From contig CAXMOO010000212.1 in the NCBI GenBank assembly GCA_964195005.1, positions 1 through 9,423 of the forward strand: a DNA stretch of 9,423 nt, in the 5' to 3' direction. The notes under the pieces are model-generated. The model was not told the origin of the DNA and ran no database searches. It worked only from the letters and a program-made list of their open reading frames with translations. Shown here one piece after another: positions 1 through 5,164 of this stretch (position 1 is the stretch's first letter; every line of letters begins with the position of its first letter). The stretch comes from JAUXLW01 sp964195005. GTDB lineage: Bacteria > Actinomycetota > Acidimicrobiia > Spongiisociales > SHLN01. Position numbers and translations under genes: made by a program.

Positions 1-15
1 GCGGGGCTGTCGCCC

Positions 16-21
16 TAGGAT
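16..21 (+). promoter_or_regulatory. Candidate -10 box for the tRNA-Trp/secE/nusG transcript
   Basis: TAGGAT matches four of six bases of the sigma-70 -10 consensus and ends 13 nt before the first base of tRNA-Trp, which would give a short 5' leader trimmed by RNase P. The matching -35 box would lie left of the window edge, so the promoter cannot be confirmed. The tRNA could equally be transcribed from further upstream. Confidence 0.35.
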
Positions 22-34
22 TCGGCTCACACAA

Positions 35-112
35 AGGGGTGTAGCTCGAATTGGCTAGAGCGCCGGTCTCCAAAACCGGAGGTTGTGGGTTCGAGTCCCA
101 CCGCCCCTGCCA
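35..112 (+). tRNA. tRNA-Trp (anticodon CCA), CCA end encoded
   Basis: A complete cloverleaf can be folded by hand. The acceptor stem is 35-41 with 102-108 (seven pairs, one G-U). The D stem is GCTC 44-47 with GAGC 58-61. The anticodon stem is 63-67 with 75-79, carrying loop CTCCAAA and anticodon CCA at 70-72. The T stem is GTGGG 85-89 with CCCAC 97-101, with loop TTCGAGT. The discriminator base is G109, as usual for bacterial tRNA-Trp, and the 3' CCA is encoded at 110-112. It reads UGG codons. It lies only 12 nt upstream of secE, a gene order (trnW-secE-nusG) common in bacteria, so it is probably co-transcribed with secE and cut out of the joint transcript. Confidence 0.97.
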
Positions 113-124
113 AAGAGGAAGAAG

Positions 125-436
125 ATGAACAGAGAACTTCGCCGCCAGCAGGCCCGTCAAGAGCGTCTGGACAAGAAGAAGGGTGCCGTCACGAGCCGGC
201 AACAGGCCGCGCAACGCGCCGCCGATAAGACCGCGCCCGAATCGGCCGAACGTCGTGGGTTGCGGCAATATCTCCGTGAGGTCCGCCAGGAATTGGCCAA
301 GGTGGCATGGCCCGACCGCCAGACGCTCACGACCTACACGGCGGTCTCGTTGATTTTCACCGTCGCTCTAACTGCCTACACGACGCTACTTGACTTCACT
401 TTCAAGCAAGCATTTGTCGATTTCATTCTCAGGTGA
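125..436 (+). CDS. secE: SecE, preprotein translocase subunit
   Basis: A 103-residue protein, the small essential clamp subunit of the SecYEG channel that exports unfolded proteins across the inner membrane. A basic, hydrophilic N-terminal part (about residues 1-45, rich in Arg, Gln and Lys) is followed by the amphipathic SecE signature at about 48-65 (YLREVRQELAKVAWPDR, the conserved E-x-x-K-V-x-W-P motif) and a single membrane helix at about 70-91. One membrane helix is normal outside the enterobacteria, whose SecE has three. The ATG at 125 is chosen because AGAGGA (114-119) precedes it at 5 nt; an upstream in-frame TTG at 83 lies inside the tRNA and is not credible. The ribosome-binding site begins two bases after the tRNA CCA end. 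The stop codon overlaps or abuts the start of nusG, pointing to translational coupling. Confidence 0.95.
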   Translation: MNRELRRQQARQERLDKKKGAVTSRQQAAQRAADKTAPESAERRGLRQYLREVRQELAKVAWPDRQTLTTYTAVSLIFTVALTAYTTLLDFTFKQAFVDFILR

Positions 437-441
437 AGTCG

Positions 442-1503
442 ATGGAGGATCGCGCCACCACCACCCCGGACCTCGAAGGGGAGCCTGGCACCCCTGAGGA
501 AGCCCTGGCCGGTTCAGTGTCTGAAGGTTTACCCGAAGACACTAAATCCGTGGAAGCGACGGCCGCCGGTATCGATCCTGACACACCGGAGGCGATCGAC
601 CCGGTTGCGTTGACGGCGGCGGACGGTTCGGCTCTCGATATACCCGCAGTGACTTTTCCGGGGATTGCCGTCGACGACGAATCGGTCAAAACATCCGAGG
701 TGGTCGCAGAGTTCGTCGTTGACGCCGAGGATGTGGTGGTCGAGCCGGAGCCGGAGCCGGAGGCTGTGGATAGAGGTGAGGATGATGTGGAGGTTGCTGA
801 GCCGGAGCCGGAGCCGAAGGCTGAGGCTGCGCCGGTCCTTGAGGCTGAGGATGTGGAAGTTGCCGAGCCCGAGCCGGTGGCTGAGGCTGAGTCGGATGAG
901 TCCCTTGATGATGAAGATGATGATGCGGAGGCTGAGGACGAGGGTCCCGCCAGCCCATATGACCTCGCGGGCGGTTGGTATGTCATCCACTCCTACTCCG
1001 GCTACGAGAACAAGGTCAAAGTCAACCTCGAGACCCGCATCCATTCCATGCACATGGAAGGCGAGATTTTCGAAGTCGTTATTCCCATGGAAGATGTCGT
1101 GGAAATTAAGGGCGGCCGCAAGGTAACGGTACCCAAGAAGGTCTTTCCCGGCTACATCCTGGTCCGTATGTATATGTCCGACGACTCCTGGTTTGGGGTT
1201 CGCAACACGCCGGGTGTCACTGGATTCGTTGGCTCGGGAACCAAGCCCACACCGCTGTCGCGGCGCGAAGTCGAGCGGATCCTTGGAGTCAAGAAGGCTG
1301 AGGAGGGCGAGAAAGCGGCTCCGCGGTTCAAGCCAGCCTGGGACGTTGGTGAAACTGTGAGGGTGGTCGAGGGACCTTTCGCCGATTTCAACGGCGTTAT
1401 CGAAGAGATCAACCTCGATCAGTCCAAGGTGCGAGTGCTTGTCAACATCTTCGGACGGGATACGCCGGTCGAGCTCAACTTCGAGCAAATCGTGAAGCTG
1501 TGA
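442..1503 (+). CDS. nusG: NusG, transcription elongation/antitermination factor with a long acidic N-terminal extension
   Basis: A 353-residue NusG. Residues 1-175 are a low-complexity acidic extension (Glu, Asp, Ala, Pro, Val). The NGN domain spans about 178-282 (GGWYVIHSYSGYENKVKVNL, then the FPGYILVRM motif at 235-243), and it binds the clamp helices of RNA polymerase. The KOW domain is about 298-353 (GETVRVVEGPFADFNGVIEE), which in the family contacts ribosomal S10 or Rho. Typical NusG is about 180 residues; long acidic N-termini are known in actinobacteria, but this one is at the long end. It contains three imperfect repeats with an EPEPEP core. The ATG at 442 is preferred because AGGTGA (431-436) sits 5 nt upstream. 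A GTG at 433, overlapping the secE stop as GTGA, would add three residues but lacks a Shine-Dalgarno sequence. It is 25 nt upstream of rplK, likely in the same operon. Confidence 0.95.
   Translation: MEDRATTTPDLEGEPGTPEEALAGSVSEGLPEDTKSVEATAAGIDPDTPEAIDPVALTAADGSALDIPAVTFPGIAVDDESVKTSEVVAEFVVDAEDVVVEPEPEPEAVDRGEDDVEVAEPEPEPKAEAAPVLEAEDVEVAEPEPVAEAESDESLDDEDDDAEAEDEGPASPYDLAGGWYVIHSYSGYENKVKVNLETRIHSMHMEGEIFEVVIPMEDVVEIKGGRKVTVPKKVFPGYILVRMYMSDDSWFGVRNTPGVTGFVGSGTKPTPLSRREVERILGVKKAEEGEKAAPRFKPAWDVGETVRVVEGPFADFNGVIEEINLDQSKVRVLVNIFGRDTPVELNFEQIVKL
727..900 (+). repeat. In-frame degenerate repeat coding for acidic EPEPEP units in NusG
   Basis: Three imperfect copies of a unit beginning GA(G/T)-GAT-GTG start at 727, 781 and 847. 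They encode EDVVVEPEPEPEA, DDVEVAEPEPEPKA and EDVEVAEPEPVAEA (protein residues about 96-150). Spacing is 54 and 66 bp. GAG-CCG hexanucleotides dominate the core. The copies have diverged at the DNA level, so the expansion looks older than the one in rplJ. Confidence 0.75.
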
Positions 1504-1512
1504 TGGAGGGAC

Positions 1513-1528
1513 AGGTGACGGGTCACTA
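1513..1528 (+). promoter_or_regulatory. rplK ribosome-binding site inside a small hairpin
   Basis: The best Shine-Dalgarno match for rplK, AGGTGA (1513-1518), lies 10 nt before the ATG. Its GTGA (1515-1518) can pair with TCAC (1523-1526) around a four-base loop CGGG, with a possible extra G-U pair. The hairpin ends two bases before the start codon. L11-L1 operons in other bacteria are controlled by L1 binding to the mRNA near this point, but I cannot match this short hairpin to the known L1 site, so a regulatory role is inference. Confidence 0.35.
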
Positions 1529-1957
1529 ATGGGTCGCAAGAGGGTAGTGGCAATGATCAAGCTTCAGGTGCCGGCGGGCCAGGCGAGCCCGGCCCCTCCG
1601 GTTGGCCCTGCTCTGGGTCAGCACGGCGTCAACATCATGGATTTCGTTCAGGCCTACAACGCCCAAACGAAGGATCAGGCGGGGACGATCGTTCCCGTGG
1701 TTATCACCGTTTACGAGGACCGCAGTTTCACTTTTATCACCAAGACCCCGCCCGCAGCAGTACTACTGCGACAGGCGGCGAGAGTCGCCAAGGGCTCGCC
1801 GGAGCCGCATAAGGAAAAGGTGGCCTCGGTTACCAGGGCCCAGGTGAGAGAGATCGCCGAGACCAAGATGCCAGACCTCAATGCCAACGACATTGAGGCT
1901 GCCATGAAGATTGTCGAAGGTACCGCCCGGTCGATGGGCTTCACCGTCGACGGTTAG
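1529..1957 (+). CDS. rplK: Ribosomal protein L11 (uL11)
   Basis: A 142-residue protein of normal length for L11, which binds 23S rRNA helices 43/44 at the base of the L7/L12 stalk and takes part in factor-dependent GTP hydrolysis and in the stringent response through RelA-type enzymes. The N-terminal domain carries the family signature PAPPVGPALGQHGVNIM at about 21-37; its prolines lie where thiopeptide-resistance changes map in other species. The C-terminal rRNA-binding domain (about 75-142) contains TPPAAVLLRQAA and the conserved end (MPDLNANDIEAAMKIVEGTARSMG). The ATG at 1529 gives MGRKRVVAMIKLQ, which aligns with the usual L11 start. It lies 25 nt after nusG and 44 nt before rplA, so co-transcription is likely. 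Confidence 0.97.
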   Translation: MGRKRVVAMIKLQVPAGQASPAPPVGPALGQHGVNIMDFVQAYNAQTKDQAGTIVPVVITVYEDRSFTFITKTPPAAVLLRQAARVAKGSPEPHKEKVASVTRAQVREIAETKMPDLNANDIEAAMKIVEGTARSMGFTVDG

Positions 1958-2001
1958 AGCGTGGGAGGCCGGACGGCCGCTTGCACCACAGGGAGAAGAT
2001 A

Positions 2002-2718
2002 ATGACTAAGCACGGGAAGAAATACACCGCTGCGGAATCCTCGAGAGAAGCGGGCGCCGGATATGAGCCTCGGGAAGCTCTTGAGCTGGTAAAGGCCAAT
2101 GCCTTCGCCAAGTTCGACGAGAGCGTTGAGGCAAATTTCCGCCTCGGAATTGACGCCAAGCATGCCGAGCAGGGGGTTCGAGGGACGGTGTCCTTGCCAC
2201 ACGGCACCGGCAAAGACCTTCGGGTAGCAGTGTTTGCCACCGGGGAGAAGGCTCGCGAGGCCGAGGAGGCGGGCGCCGATATCGTGGGTGGTAAAGAATT
2301 GGTCAAAGAGATCCAGGATGGCCGTAGTCTCGACTTTGACCTCACGATTTCGACCCCGGAGCTCATGTCGGAGGTAGGAAAGCTGGGCAAGATGCTCGGC
2401 CCCCGCGGGTTGATGCCCAATCCCAAGGCGGGGACGGTGACCGTCGATATCGGTAAAACGGTTGGCGAGTTCAAGGCCGGCAAGGTCGAATATCGCAACG
2501 ATCGGGCGGGGAACGTTCACGCCGTGATCGGTAACGTCTCCTTCGATGCTGAGAACCTTCTACAGAATCTCGCCGTCTTGACAGACGAGATCATGCGTGC
2601 CCGTCCTGCTTCGGTCAAGGGTATTTACATCCGCCACATGGGAGTGAGCTCGACGATGGGGCCCGGCATCTCGATCGACACCTCGCGTCTGGACGACTTA
2701 CGAGCATTGAGCCACTAG
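2002..2718 (+). CDS. rplA: Ribosomal protein L1 (uL1)
   Basis: A 238-residue L1, close to the usual 230-235. It forms the mobile L1 stalk that helps deacylated tRNA leave the E site, and in many bacteria it represses its own operon by binding mRNA. The family signature, running from STPELM through LGKMLGPRGLMPNPKAGTV, is at about 117-147, in the second domain. Domain I is split between the N-terminal part (about 1-70) and the C-terminal part (about 158-238, including SVKGIYIRHMGVSSTMGPG). The ATG at 2002 is chosen because AGGGAGA (1990-1996) lies 5 nt upstream; an in-frame TTG at 1981 would add seven residues not expected in L1. It is followed by the 198-nt rplA-rplJ gap. Confidence 0.97.
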   Translation: MTKHGKKYTAAESSREAGAGYEPREALELVKANAFAKFDESVEANFRLGIDAKHAEQGVRGTVSLPHGTGKDLRVAVFATGEKAREAEEAGADIVGGKELVKEIQDGRSLDFDLTISTPELMSEVGKLGKMLGPRGLMPNPKAGTVTVDIGKTVGEFKAGKVEYRNDRAGNVHAVIGNVSFDAENLLQNLAVLTDEIMRARPASVKGIYIRHMGVSSTMGPGISIDTSRLDDLRALSH

Positions 2719-2725
2719 ACGAGCG

Positions 2726-2752
2726 GACTGCTGACTGCTGACTGCTGATTGC
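2726..2752 (+). repeat. Heptanucleotide tandem repeat (GACTGCT)
   Basis: Three perfect head-to-tail copies of GACTGCT (2726-2732, 2733-2739, 2740-2746) and a decayed fourth (GATTGC, 2747-2752) begin 7 nt after the rplA stop. Being noncoding and a multiple of seven, it fits slippage expansion. It lies upstream of the L10 leader structure and has no known role. Confidence 0.8.
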
Positions 2753-2800
2753 CGTACCCGGGGCATCTGATTAACCTCTCGCACCACAACAGAACACTCC

Positions 2801-2895
2801 ACGACCGGAGACCGCCGGCGCCGCGTACGCGGCCGAAGCCGCCAGCGCAGGTCGGAGTCCCGTCGGCTCCCACCTTTTCGGTTTGGGGGCCTTTT
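2801..2895 (+). promoter_or_regulatory. L10 (rplJL) leader, ribosomal protein autoregulatory element
   Basis: The rplA-rplJ gap contains a fold resembling the known bacterial L10 leader (Rfam L10_leader, RF00557). GACC (2810-2813) pairs with GGTC (2850-2853). GC (2814-2815) pairs with GC (2845-2846), leaving GCA (2847-2849) as a three-base bulge like the kink-turn recognised by the L10-L12 complex. GGCG (2817-2820) pairs with CGCC (2840-2843), and an inner hairpin pairs CCGC (2821-2824) with GCGG (2829-2832). An attenuator hairpin follows directly. In the family, L10-L12 binding favours the terminator and so limits synthesis of rplJ and rplL. I matched this by hand from memory of the consensus; a covariance-model search was not possible. 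Confidence 0.75.
2865..2895 (+). terminator. Rho-independent attenuator ahead of rplJ
   Basis: GGCTCCC (2865-2871) pairs with GGGGGCC (2885-2891), seven pairs with one G-U. ACC (2872-2874) can extend the stem by pairing with GGT (2880-2882), leaving loop TTTTC and a TT bulge. TTTT follows at once (2892-2895), then CTATTTGT. It ends about 20 nt before the rplJ start, after which only the ribosome-binding site remains, so it can only act as a leader attenuator. A competing hairpin, GGAG (2854-2857) with CTCC (2867-2870), would block it and is a possible antiterminator. Confidence 0.75.
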
Positions 2896-2916
2896 CTATT
2901 TGTACGAGGAGCTGAC

Positions 2917-3780
2917 ATGGCACGACCGGAGAAGGTCGCCGTAGTCGATGAGATCAAAGACAGGCTCGAGAACTCTGGTGCGGTGTTCGTCACCGAGTAT
3001 CGGGGCCTCTCGGTGCCTCAGCAGCAGGCGCTGCGAAGGAGCCTCCGGGCCACAGGCGCCGAATACAAGGTCATGAAAATGAGTTTGGCCAGACTAGCGG
3101 CCGAGGATGCCGGCAAGACCGACCTCCTGGAATGGTTGCAAGGTCCCACCGCACTTGCGTTCACAGACAGCGACCCGGTTCTGGCGGCCAAGGAGCTCAA
3201 GACTTTCGCGGCTGGTAACGAGTTCCTGGTCATCAAGGGTGGCTTGCTCGACGGTGAAACGTTGGATCAGGAGTCGTTCCTCAAGCTCGCCGACCTTGAA
3301 CCACGCGAGGTGTTGCTGGCGATGTTCGCCGGGGTCCTCAAGGCGCCTCTTACGAAATTGGCTGGGCTCATGTCGGCTGTGCTGCGCCAGCCTGCCTCGG
3401 TGATGCAGCAGTTACTCGATAAGAAGGCCGCTGAGTCGCCGGTTGCTGAAGAGCCTGCTCCGCCTGAGGAGGGCGCGGCGAAGAAGTCTGCCGAAGACGC
3501 TGCGGCTGAGGAGCCCGCGACGGAGAAATCTGCCGAGGAGCCTGCGGCTGGTGAGTCTGCCGAGGACGCTGCGGCTGAGGAGCCCGCGGCGGAGGAGTCT
3601 GCCGGGGAGCCTGCGGCTGAGGAGCCCGCGGCGGAGAAGTCTGCCGGGGAGCCTGCCGAGGACGCTGCGGCTGAAGACTCCGCGGCCGACGAGCCGGCTT
3701 CTGCTGAGGAGCCCACGGTTGAAGCGTCGGCAGAAGAGGCGTCTGGTTCTGATGGGACCGAAGATGATTCCGAAGATTAA
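2917..3780 (+). CDS. rplJ: Ribosomal protein L10 (uL10) with a long acidic C-terminal tail
   Basis: A 287-residue protein; ordinary L10 has about 165-180. Residues 1-170 are a standard L10: the rRNA-binding globular domain (VDEIKDRLENSGAVFVTEYRGL near 10-31, then YKVMKMSLARLA at 50-61) and the C-terminal helix (about 148-169, LAGLMSAVLRQPASVMQQLL) that carries the L7/L12 dimers. Residues 171-287 are a predicted disordered tail made almost only of Ala, Glu, Ser, Pro and Asp, ending GTEDDSED. The ATG at 2917 has AGGAG (2907-2911) 5 nt upstream and gives the usual MARPEKVAVV start; an in-frame ATG at 2749 lies upstream of the leader and is not used. The frame through the tail is intact. Translation is probably regulated by the leader just upstream, and rplL follows after 18 nt. 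Confidence 0.96.
   Translation: MARPEKVAVVDEIKDRLENSGAVFVTEYRGLSVPQQQALRRSLRATGAEYKVMKMSLARLAAEDAGKTDLLEWLQGPTALAFTDSDPVLAAKELKTFAAGNEFLVIKGGLLDGETLDQESFLKLADLEPREVLLAMFAGVLKAPLTKLAGLMSAVLRQPASVMQQLLDKKAAESPVAEEPAPPEEGAAKKSAEDAAAEEPATEKSAEEPAAGESAEDAAAEEPAAEESAGEPAAEEPAAEKSAGEPAEDAAAEDSAADEPASAEEPTVEASAEEASGSDGTEDDSED
3502..3654 (+). repeat. 42-bp tandem repeat in the rplJ tail
   Basis: Two adjacent 42-bp units, 3571-3612 and 3613-3654, differ at one base (G3595 against A3637) and encode AAEEPAAE(E/K)SAGEP. A more diverged copy occupies 3502-3543, separated by a 27-bp partial unit. Related GA(A/G)-GAC-GCT-GCG-GCT blocks start at 3493, 3562 and 3658. All spacings are multiples of three, so the reading frame is kept. 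Identity extends to third codon positions, which indicates recent duplication and not only selection on composition. Confidence 0.85.
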
Positions 3781-3798
3781 CGATAAGGAGAAGCCACA

Positions 3799-4182
3799 AT
3801 GGCCAAACTGAGCAGCGACGACCTTCTCGAGCACTTTGAGGGCATGACCGTCCTCGAGCTCTCCGAGTTCGTCAAGGCATTCGAGGAGAAGTTCGACGTA
3901 ACCGCGGCTGCCCCGGTTGCGGTAGCGGCGGCCGGCGGAGATGGCGGCGGCGCGGCTGCGGTGGAGGAGCAGGACTCGTTCGAGGTCGTCTTGAAGGCTG
4001 CCGGCGATAAGAAAATCCAGGTGATCAAAGAGGTGCGTTCTCTCACCAGCCTGGGCCTCAAGGAAGCCAAGGAGCTTGTTGAAAGTGCCCCCGTCCCGGT
4101 GTTGGAAGGCGTCGACAAAGACGCCGCCGACAAAGCCAAAGAAGCTATTGAAGGTGCCGGCGGAACTGTCGAGCTCAAGTAG
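3799..4182 (+). CDS. rplL: Ribosomal protein L7/L12 (bL12)
   Basis: A 127-residue L7/L12 of normal length. It is present in several copies on L10 and recruits and stimulates translational GTPases. The N-terminal dimerisation and L10-binding helices are about residues 3-33 (DDLLEHFEGMTVLELSEFV), the flexible Ala/Gly hinge is about 36-55, and the factor-binding C-terminal domain is about 59-127 (FEVVLKAAGDKKIQVIKEVR, with GLKEAKELVE at 86-95). AGGAG (3786-3790) lies 8 nt before the ATG. Only 18 nt separate it from rplJ, so it is co-transcribed. I see no convincing terminator after it: a CGGG/CCCG hairpin at 4206-4217 has no T-tract. Confidence 0.98.
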   Translation: MAKLSSDDLLEHFEGMTVLELSEFVKAFEEKFDVTAAAPVAVAAAGGDGGGAAAVEEQDSFEVVLKAAGDKKIQVIKEVRSLTSLGLKEAKELVESAPVPVLEGVDKDAADKAKEAIEGAGGTVELK

Positions 4183-4232
4183 CTGAACCTTGGCTGCGCG
4201 CCGGCCGGGTCTTCCCGACGAGGCTTGATGGC

Positions 4233-5150
4233 ATGGAATCTTCGGGGCAGTCAGACAGGGATGCGCTCACCAATGTTGGTTCGCGGCCTGCGGCCTACGG
4301 ACCCGCGGAGTGGGGCCTAACTGCCACTGTCGGCCTCATTTGGGGTTCGGCGTTCCTTTGGATTGCCATTGGGGTGGATTCGCTGGCGCCGGGGGTGGTC
4401 GCATTTGGGCGGGTCTTCCTCGGCGGGGCAGCCCTCCTGACGTTCCCGAGTGCCCGCCGCCGTATCGAGCGTGCCGACTGGCCGCGGATCCTGGTGATCG
4501 CAATCGCCGGGAATGCCGGACCCGGGCTTCTATTCGCTGTGGCCGAAACGGAGCTTGATTCCGTAGTGGCCGGGATGCTCACGGCTGCAGCCCCGATAAT
4601 CAGTCTGGTCATCGCCTCAATCTTGTTGCGGCGCCTCCCGGGGTCGGCCCAGGCGTTCGGCATCTCCCTCGGTTTCGTCGGGATCGTTCTAATGACTGTT
4701 CCATCGCTGAGCGGTGCCGACGCTGCGCCGACAGGGGTGATCCTGGTGTTGATCGCTGTCGTCGGGTACGGCATTAGCGGCAACATGCTGGTCCCTCTGC
4801 AGCAACGTTACGGTGGGCCCGCCGTCACCCTGTGGGCCCTGGCTGTGTCAAGTGTGGTCCTGGCCCCCTTCGGCTTTGTGACCATCTCTGAGTCCGAATT
4901 CAGGTGGCAGGCTATCGCTGCCGTGGTGATTCTCGGAGTGCTCGGCACCGGGGTTGCCCGGTCATTGGCTGCCACCCTCGGAGGACGCGTCGGGGCCCCT
5001 CGGATGTCGACCACCGCTTACCTCATTCCCGTCGTTGCCATTGCTCTCGGGGTTCTGTTCCGGCACGAAACCGTCGAGCCGATAGCGATCCTCGGAGTCG
5101 TGGCCGTGATCGGCGGGGCTTACTGGTCAAGCCGAGCGGTAGGAACCTGA
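4233..5150 (+). CDS. DMT-superfamily permease (EamA family)
   Basis: A 305-residue integral membrane protein with about ten hydrophobic segments (near 28-48, 54-72, 85-103, 110-131, 141-157, 166-184, 195-213, 226-245, 259-277 and 283-298), the ten-helix plan of drug/metabolite transporters made of two EamA repeats. Typical family signs are the WGSAFLWI stretch in helix 1 and the STTAYLIPVVAIALGVLFRHE stretch at about 259-279 in the second repeat. Members export amino acids, nucleotides or other small metabolites; the substrate cannot be told from sequence. GAGG (4220-4223) lies 9 nt before the chosen ATG. It begins 50 nt after rplL with no clear terminator between, so read-through from the ribosomal operon is possible. 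It converges on the lipoprotein gene with only 14 nt between the stop codons. Confidence 0.88.
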   Translation: MESSGQSDRDALTNVGSRPAAYGPAEWGLTATVGLIWGSAFLWIAIGVDSLAPGVVAFGRVFLGGAALLTFPSARRRIERADWPRILVIAIAGNAGPGLLFAVAETELDSVVAGMLTAAAPIISLVIASILLRRLPGSAQAFGISLGFVGIVLMTVPSLSGADAAPTGVILVLIAVVGYGISGNMLVPLQQRYGGPAVTLWALAVSSVVLAPFGFVTISESEFRWQAIAAVVILGVLGTGVARSLAATLGGRVGAPRMSTTAYLIPVVAIALGVLFRHETVEPIAILGVVAVIGGAYWSSRAVGT

Positions 5151-5164
5151 CTAGGTGAAATTCA

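Noticed and set aside
429..986. Long minus-strand open frame opposite the nusG extension, Ser/Ala/Thr-rich
   Set aside because: It is the antisense image of GAG/CCG-rich repeat codons; it has no ribosome-binding site, no recognisable domain and a composition explained fully by the sense repeat.
2749..2916. In-frame upstream ATG at 2749 as the rplJ start
   Set aside because: It would translate the structured leader and attenuator; the ATG at 2917 has a good AGGAG and matches the family N-terminus.
3267..3834. Several open frames on both strands opposite or out of frame with the rplJ tail
   Set aside because: The GC-rich repeats lack stop codons in most frames. The rplJ frame continues a recognised L10 domain; the others have no such support.
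4206..4217. CGGG-TCTT-CCCG hairpin after rplL as a terminator
   Set aside because: The stem has only four pairs and no T-tract follows; it is insufficient for an intrinsic terminator.
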